A stretch of DNA of 64,000 bases from Salvator merianae. Its lineage: Eukaryota; Chordata; Lepidosauria; Squamata; Teiidae. Both the position numbers and the translations under genes were made by a program. Shown piece by piece: positions 59,243-64,000 of this stretch (position 1 is its first letter; each line of letters opens with the position of its first letter). The stretch covers positions 104,131,531-104,195,530 of the forward strand of contig QVOM02000112.1 in the NCBI GenBank assembly GCA_003586115.2, read 5' to 3'. A model generated the notes under the pieces. The model saw only the letters and a program-made list of their open reading frames with translations. It was not told where the DNA came from and did not search any database.

Positions 59243-59923
59243 GATGATCTGCAAGCCTGGGCCTTTCCGAAAGGTTGTGGATACCTCTTCCATCGTTATA
59301 TAAGAAACTACATTCAGAGAATTAACTCTGCAATTCGCACAGAGTATAACCAATTATTTTATACTGTGTATCAGACTATTCAAGCTAGTGTTACAGTGGG
59401 GCCTCGTTGCACTTGCACACAATTTTCAGGTGCACCAACACTAAGTGGCTCCATCCACAAAGAGATGAATAATGTCAGAAGATCATTCTCTGCAGAGAGA
59501 TGAGTTCAGCATACCTTTTCCAATTTGCTCATCTGCTCCAAAGTGGGCTGTAGGCATGCTGGACAGCCCAGGCTTGTTGGGTGAACAGCAAGTTCATTTA
59601 AACAGTTCATTTTTGATGCCCTGCTGTTCTGCACAAACCAACACAGCATGCCATGTGTGCCAATCAACTATTGCCAAACCAAAGCAACCAGTTTCAACAT
59701 GACTGTACACTGTTCTAATCGAAAGACTTTATTTACATTTCTATCCTGCCTTATTTTCTAAGGGTAGATAACAATAGAACTAATTTTAAAAACTCAAGCT
59801 ACCTGTTCAGCCAAATGGCCTCACTACACAGAAGCCTACCTTGTGCTTCAAAATAGAATCCCCTGTAATGGTGCTTTAGAGGAGAACATGCATAAAAGAT
59901 GCAACATATTTCTAGTGAGTTTG

Positions 59924-60341
59924 TTCTCCCAACACACTTTTAAAAAGTTGCATGTAAAACCTGGATTATATTGATTTGCTCCCACTCTCCATTCTAAATT
60001 CATAAAAAGAAAAAAAGGAAATACCATCTTGCCTTTCCCTGAAATTCCCACCCAGACTTCTATGAATCCATATTTATGGTCACAACGTGGAAATAAAGCA
60101 GATGAAGGTAAGGAACACACTTTCAGAGTGGAAAAAAGCACTCTACAGAAGTGCAGATTACAAAGGTTACAATCCACATTTGCCTTGAGATTTCTCCTTT
60201 AGGGGCCTGGTCACACCTAAGTTTTAATCCAGCTTCAGTCCACTTTCAGACTGAGGATATATCAGTGAAGTAATAAGTTTTCTTCCAGCATTATCTAATT
60301 CAGAAAACCCACCTTTGGGTTAGATAATGTGGAAAGAAAAT
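59924..60341 (+). repeat. 418-bp duplicated block, copy 2
   Basis: Same sequence and orientation as copy 1. Here the foldback element continues intact past the block's end, so this is likely the parental copy and 58825-59242 the derived one. Confidence 0.93.
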
Positions 60342-60589
60342 TATTAGTCACCTTGCCGATGTGTTCTTTCAATCCCAAAGTGGACTGAAACTGGATTAAA
60401 ACGTAAGTGTGGCTGTGATCAGAAACACACACAAAAAAAGCATGTGTCCCTTCCCCTTCTCATAAAAATTCTATGCTAGAAAAGGTGGATTAGGGAAGAC
60501 TTGGGAACACGAGTGCCACACACTGTCTCTATGAGGCACCTCCAAGACACCCCTTTTGTTATGTCTGAACACAGACTGTGAATGGGCCC
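60203..60589. mobile_element. GGGCCCAGTCAC-family element carrying a nested insertion
   Basis: The left end GGGCCTGGTCACACC follows TAG (60200-60202), and the right end TGGGCCC precedes TAG (60590-60592). Between them the palindrome is interrupted ten bases before its right end by the element at 60411-60576. Removing the insert and one TGT restores the expected terminus. Confidence 0.85.
60411..60576. mobile_element. Nested GGCTGTGATCAG-family element
   Basis: 166 bp starting GGCTGTGATCAGAAACAC and ending ATGTCTGAACACAGAC. It is flanked by TGT on both sides (60408-60410, 60577-60579). It shares CTATGCTAGAAAAGGTGGAT with the 3' UTR element at 31359. Confidence 0.85.
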
Positions 60590-60592
60590 TAG

Positions 60593-61600
60593 ATGTGATT
60601 TTTCTGGAGTGGAAATTGCTCAAATCCACCTTAAAACCTGTGTGTAGCAAGGCCCAAGGACTAAGGTAGGCAAGTGCATTGTTAGTATGTCTAAACTTTA
60701 ATGATGAAACTTTATGGTCAGCTGAATTGTGATTATCAGTCTTGGCAATGTTCAACTGGGCAGCATTCAGATGAATTTTTCACAGTTCACAGTTCAAAGT
60801 GGAACCTAGCAAAAAGCAAAATAACAGCTACTCTGCACACTTCTTAAAAATCCTAATGATTTAATATTTATAACTAACACACTGGAGGAAAAAGTTCAGA
60901 CGGGTCCATAGCAGAAATAAGCCATCCACCCAACCTCAGTTGGTTTGTTCACCTGTTTGTTTTTTTTAGCACCTAGCTGAACTGTACTACTGACATTCAC
61001 TACTTTGAACTGAATCAGACTCCATGAGGTCCATGCAGATCCAGACAGACACCAATGAACTTCACATAGCAGACTGGAATCAGTTAAAATAAAAGGAACA
61101 CAAACAAAATTTGAAATTTAGGAGGCTGGTCCACCCCTACTACCATCTTGCCATAGCTGTACGAGCCTCTGCTTTTTCTTGGAAGTCCTCTTGGTTTAGA
61201 GCAAAGGAATAGGTGCTTTAACCCTCGGCTTCCAGCTCCAACACTTTCTTATATGAAATTCCACTCATTCACAGGTACAAATACCGCATCACCAGTGAAG
61301 CTCTTTAATCCAGGCTTACTTTGTGGCACGCTAAATAGGACCGTGTCTCGTCGTTCACAACGACAAATGCCTCTGAGCTTCCCGCAGCCTGGACAAGGTC
61401 AGCTAAGGCTTCATTTATGCCAGGCCAAGCCATGCTGGGCATCCTCTGCGTCTGTGTCAGCCTCTGGATGCACAGGTGGTTCTCTCTAAGTCACCAAGGC
61501 CTGTTTCCGCAAGTTGCAGCAAGGGGACCAGGCCTCATCAGTGTGCAAGGTATTGACCTCAGAATTGTTCCTCGAATGCTGCACTTTAGATGCATTTGAC
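60593..61600. other. Intergenic stretch, no gene seen
   Basis: A mixture of AT-rich and moderately GC-rich sequence. I recognise no repeat or exon. The open frame at 61253-61489 has no domain I can name. Confidence 0.5.
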
Positions 61601-61900
61601 AAACTTTGGAATTCACTACCATAAGGTGGGGTGTTGGCTACCAGCTTAGGTGGTAGTTGCATTCATGAAAGTCAGGACGCTCAACGGCTATCAGTCCTGA
61701 TGACTGGGTAAATGCCTCTGTAATAGGAGTCGATTTACCTCTGAAAACCAGCTGCTGGAAGACTGTGAACCAAACAAGCTGTGAGCTTGTGTCCTGCTGA
61801 TGGGTTTCCTTCTGCACTTGGCTGGCCACTGTGTAAACAGGCTGTTTGACTAGGTGGGCCACGGGTCTGATCCAGTGGAACACTTCTTATGTTTCCTAGG
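61600..61900 (+). mobile_element. CR1-type LINE 3' region
   Basis: It runs TTGGAATTCACTACCATAAG, GGCTACCAGCTTAGG, CTGAAAACCAGCTGCTGG, GGCCACTGTGTAAACAGG and CTTCTTATGTTTC, the full order of the common CR1-like tail. Confidence 0.75.
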
Positions 61901-62419
61901 GGACTGTTACCTCCTCCCAGATGCCTCAGTAGAGGTAGATGTAGCGGCAGATGTGGAGATTGGCTGCTGTAGGAGGTTGTCAAAAGCATCAGGGTCCCAC
62001 AGTGGTAAATCACCTCAACAATAGCCACTCTTCCGAATATTGCTACTTCTGGCAAGCAGCTAACATTGTCCAAAGTACAAGTGCCAGTTCAGCACTACTG
62101 TAAGTCCACAAAATAAGGGCATCACGTTGAATTGCAGCCAGGGTTGCTGCATCTTTTAATAGGTGAATTACAAGCTACATATGCTGAAAATTCCTTTTTT
62201 CTACACTGATTAAAGATATGGAAACCCAAATCTCAACTCCTTAAGGCTACCACAGGGGCAAAAAACTGGATGTAGTTCTTCTTTCCATGAGCTCCCACTG
62301 GAAGAGCAAAATTAGGATCAGTATTCCTTTTCTGTAGTATATGGGCTGTTCCGGCCCATGTAGTGTTGCCTAGTGGCAGCGGGCCATGCTGGAGTGGACT
62401 AGCAATAGCCCATTCCAAG

Positions 62420-62880
62420 GGCTATCCACATTCGGAGAGCCTGTCATGACTCAGCCCTGGCTGCCAGCTTGGAAGCTAGCGTGAAGCCTTTGAAGGCCAG
62501 GACCTTTCATTCCTGATCCTCACTGTTGCCAGGAGGGCCCATCTTAGTGACACACTTACTCCTGGTGCTACTTCCACTGGTGCTTCCTAGTACACTGCCA
62601 GAATGGGTCCCCCGTGGCATTCTGGCCTATGAGGACATGCTGTCTGCAAGCCCTTTGTAGTCCAGAATACAGATCCTGATCCACTTATGGATGTCTCTAA
62701 AAAGGTCCACAGCAGAACCAGGATATGGCATTATTTTGGCACTGTATCCTCGTTTTTCACGTCTTCCACAGAGGGAAGAGGCCACTCTAGTTCATACTAA
62801 GGTGTGGATGAATAAGGCCCAGAAGTGGACCATGTTCTGCACCAACAGAGAGTGCAGAAATGTCCTTAGAACTGGGAAGA
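62420..62880. mobile_element. Antisense member of the GGACCTTTCTGCACTTACC family
   Basis: It contains GGAGGGCCCATCTTAGTG, TGTAGTCCAGAATACAGATC and GAGTGCAGAAATGTCC, inverse or related to blocks at 27.3 and 44.5 kb. Boundaries are approximate. Confidence 0.45.
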
Positions 62881-63159
62881 AGGGCCGGCCCAAGACATTT
62901 TTGATGCCTAAGGCAGAGCATCAGATGACATGTTTTTAATCATGCCCACATACCCATGCAAAGTCAAACTGAAGAACACCTAAGAACTGTTGTGTTACTT
63001 TGGTATGTGAGTCTAAATACATGAATACTTATATAAAAATCTCACAAGAGGCTCTCCACTGACAGTAAATCAGTATAATGGCTTTTAATTAAATAACCAT
63101 TTTGCTACCTAAACTAGCCTGAGATGGCACCACATTCTGCCTCACTGCAGAGCCAGTGG

Positions 63160-63280
63160 CTGCATCCACACACAGTAAAAGAAAGTGGCTTGAATGCAGT
63201 TTAAAGATTTTAGCATCTGCATACTGGTGTCTCTAATCCATATTAAAGGCCAGAAATATACAATATATATTCTCAAAAAA
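63160..63280. mobile_element. GGCTGCATCCACAC element fragment
   Basis: It starts GGCTGCATCCACACACAGTA and parallels 46335-46490 (AAGTGGCTTGAA, TTTTAGCATCTGCATAC, TTAAAGGCC). Confidence 0.5.
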
Positions 63281-63716
63281 TAAATCCTTTACACACAGGA
63301 TTTGAAAGACTGTGGGTGAGATCATACAGGGCTTATTTGAGAGGACCATTTACAAAAGATTGCCCCATCTGTGGATGCAGAAAAAGAACTGTGTTCCCAC
63401 ATTTTTAACAACTGACTAAAAGTCTCCTACCACGCTTCTCCTCACATCTTGCTTCCCATTACTGGCCTGACTTTCCATGGACCCAACTGATCGGCCGTCC
63501 CTAGCAGTCATTTCCAGTCTGCTATTGGCTTCAGGAACTTCTGTAAGTTCCCACCCCATCTGACCTAAACTGCAAGTTGCTCCAAGAGCTATTACTTTCT
63601 GTCTGTGGAAGAGGTGCACAAGCCTGGTCTTTGGAATGAGGTAAAGCATTTTTTTTTCCAGTTTGTTTCTTGAGTCCCATATTCACCCTGGGTCAGCCCT
63701 TTTACCAAGTATAATC

Positions 63717-63905
63717 ACACCCAAATGTAGTTCAGTGATGCAGCAAACTACCTGGAAAGTGCCCCAAGTTTGATTCTCCACCCATCCCTATAAGCAGGCA
63801 ATGGCAAAACACTTTTGTATTTTTGTCAAGAAAACTGCATGCAGGTATCCATGGAGGTGCCCATGCAGTCAAACAGGAGCTAGATCCAACTCAAAAACCA
63901 TTGTG
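63717..63905 (+). mobile_element. tRNA-Ala-like SINE, diverged
   Basis: The head is decayed (AATGTAGTTCAGTGATGCAG) and the B box reads AGTTTGATTC. The body GCAGGCAATGGCAAAACACT and CAAGAAAACTGCATG is clear. The oldest-looking copy of its family here. Confidence 0.8.
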
Positions 63906-64000
63906 AAATGGACGGCTCAAGTAAGTGAGCCAAGTTAGCCATCCTCATATACAAGAGAGCCATGTTCACTGGCTAATCAACGCTGCATAAAAACGTCTTT

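Noticed and set aside
33916..64000. A second protein-coding gene such as MTIF3, expected downstream of LNX2 in mammals
   Set aside because: No reading frame recalls MTIF3 or any other known protein except transposon remnants.

Overview
The window is vertebrate nuclear DNA. It is intron-rich, has one recognisable protein-coding gene, and is densely seeded with retrotransposon and DNA-transposon debris. The mixture of L1, CR1/L2-type LINEs, a tRNA-derived SINE family and many short inverted-repeat elements best fits a squamate reptile (lizard or gecko-like). That species call is an inference from repeat style, not a database match.

From 1 to about 33.9 kb on the + strand lies the 3' three quarters of LNX2 (ligand of Numb protein X 2), a RING-type E3 ubiquitin ligase scaffold with four PDZ domains. 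Eight coding exons were placed at 1959-2206, 16912-17111, 18424-18792, 20699-20842, 23807-23984, 25085-25316, 27967-28125 and 30002-30137. All internal junctions are GT-AG and the phases join without a break, giving 554 codons plus a TAG stop. The Numb-binding NPAF motif, PDZ1 to PDZ4 and the family C-terminus are present. The RING exons must lie upstream of the window. The 3' untranslated region runs to an AATAAA at 33889-33894.

From 33.9 to 64 kb I see no gene. This downstream intergenic DNA carries three L1 tails on the minus strand, CR1/L2 tails in both orientations, tRNA-derived SINEs, several families of foldback or terminal-inverted-repeat elements, simple repeats and a few repeat-poor AT-rich stretches that could be conserved non-coding DNA.

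The most interesting structure outside the gene is the foldback-element population. Several families have 3-bp direct repeats at their ends (TAA, TAT, TGA, TAG, TGT), as expected of PIF/Harbinger-type elements. Two of them sit inside the LNX2 3' UTR. One family shows a clean nested insertion at 60.2-60.6 kb. One 205-bp element has a perfect 8-bp duplication and hAT-type ends. There is also a 418-bp block repeated 1,099 bp away with a single mismatch, and a 41-bp inverted repeat at 42.3 kb. I found no evidence of a wholly new coding system.
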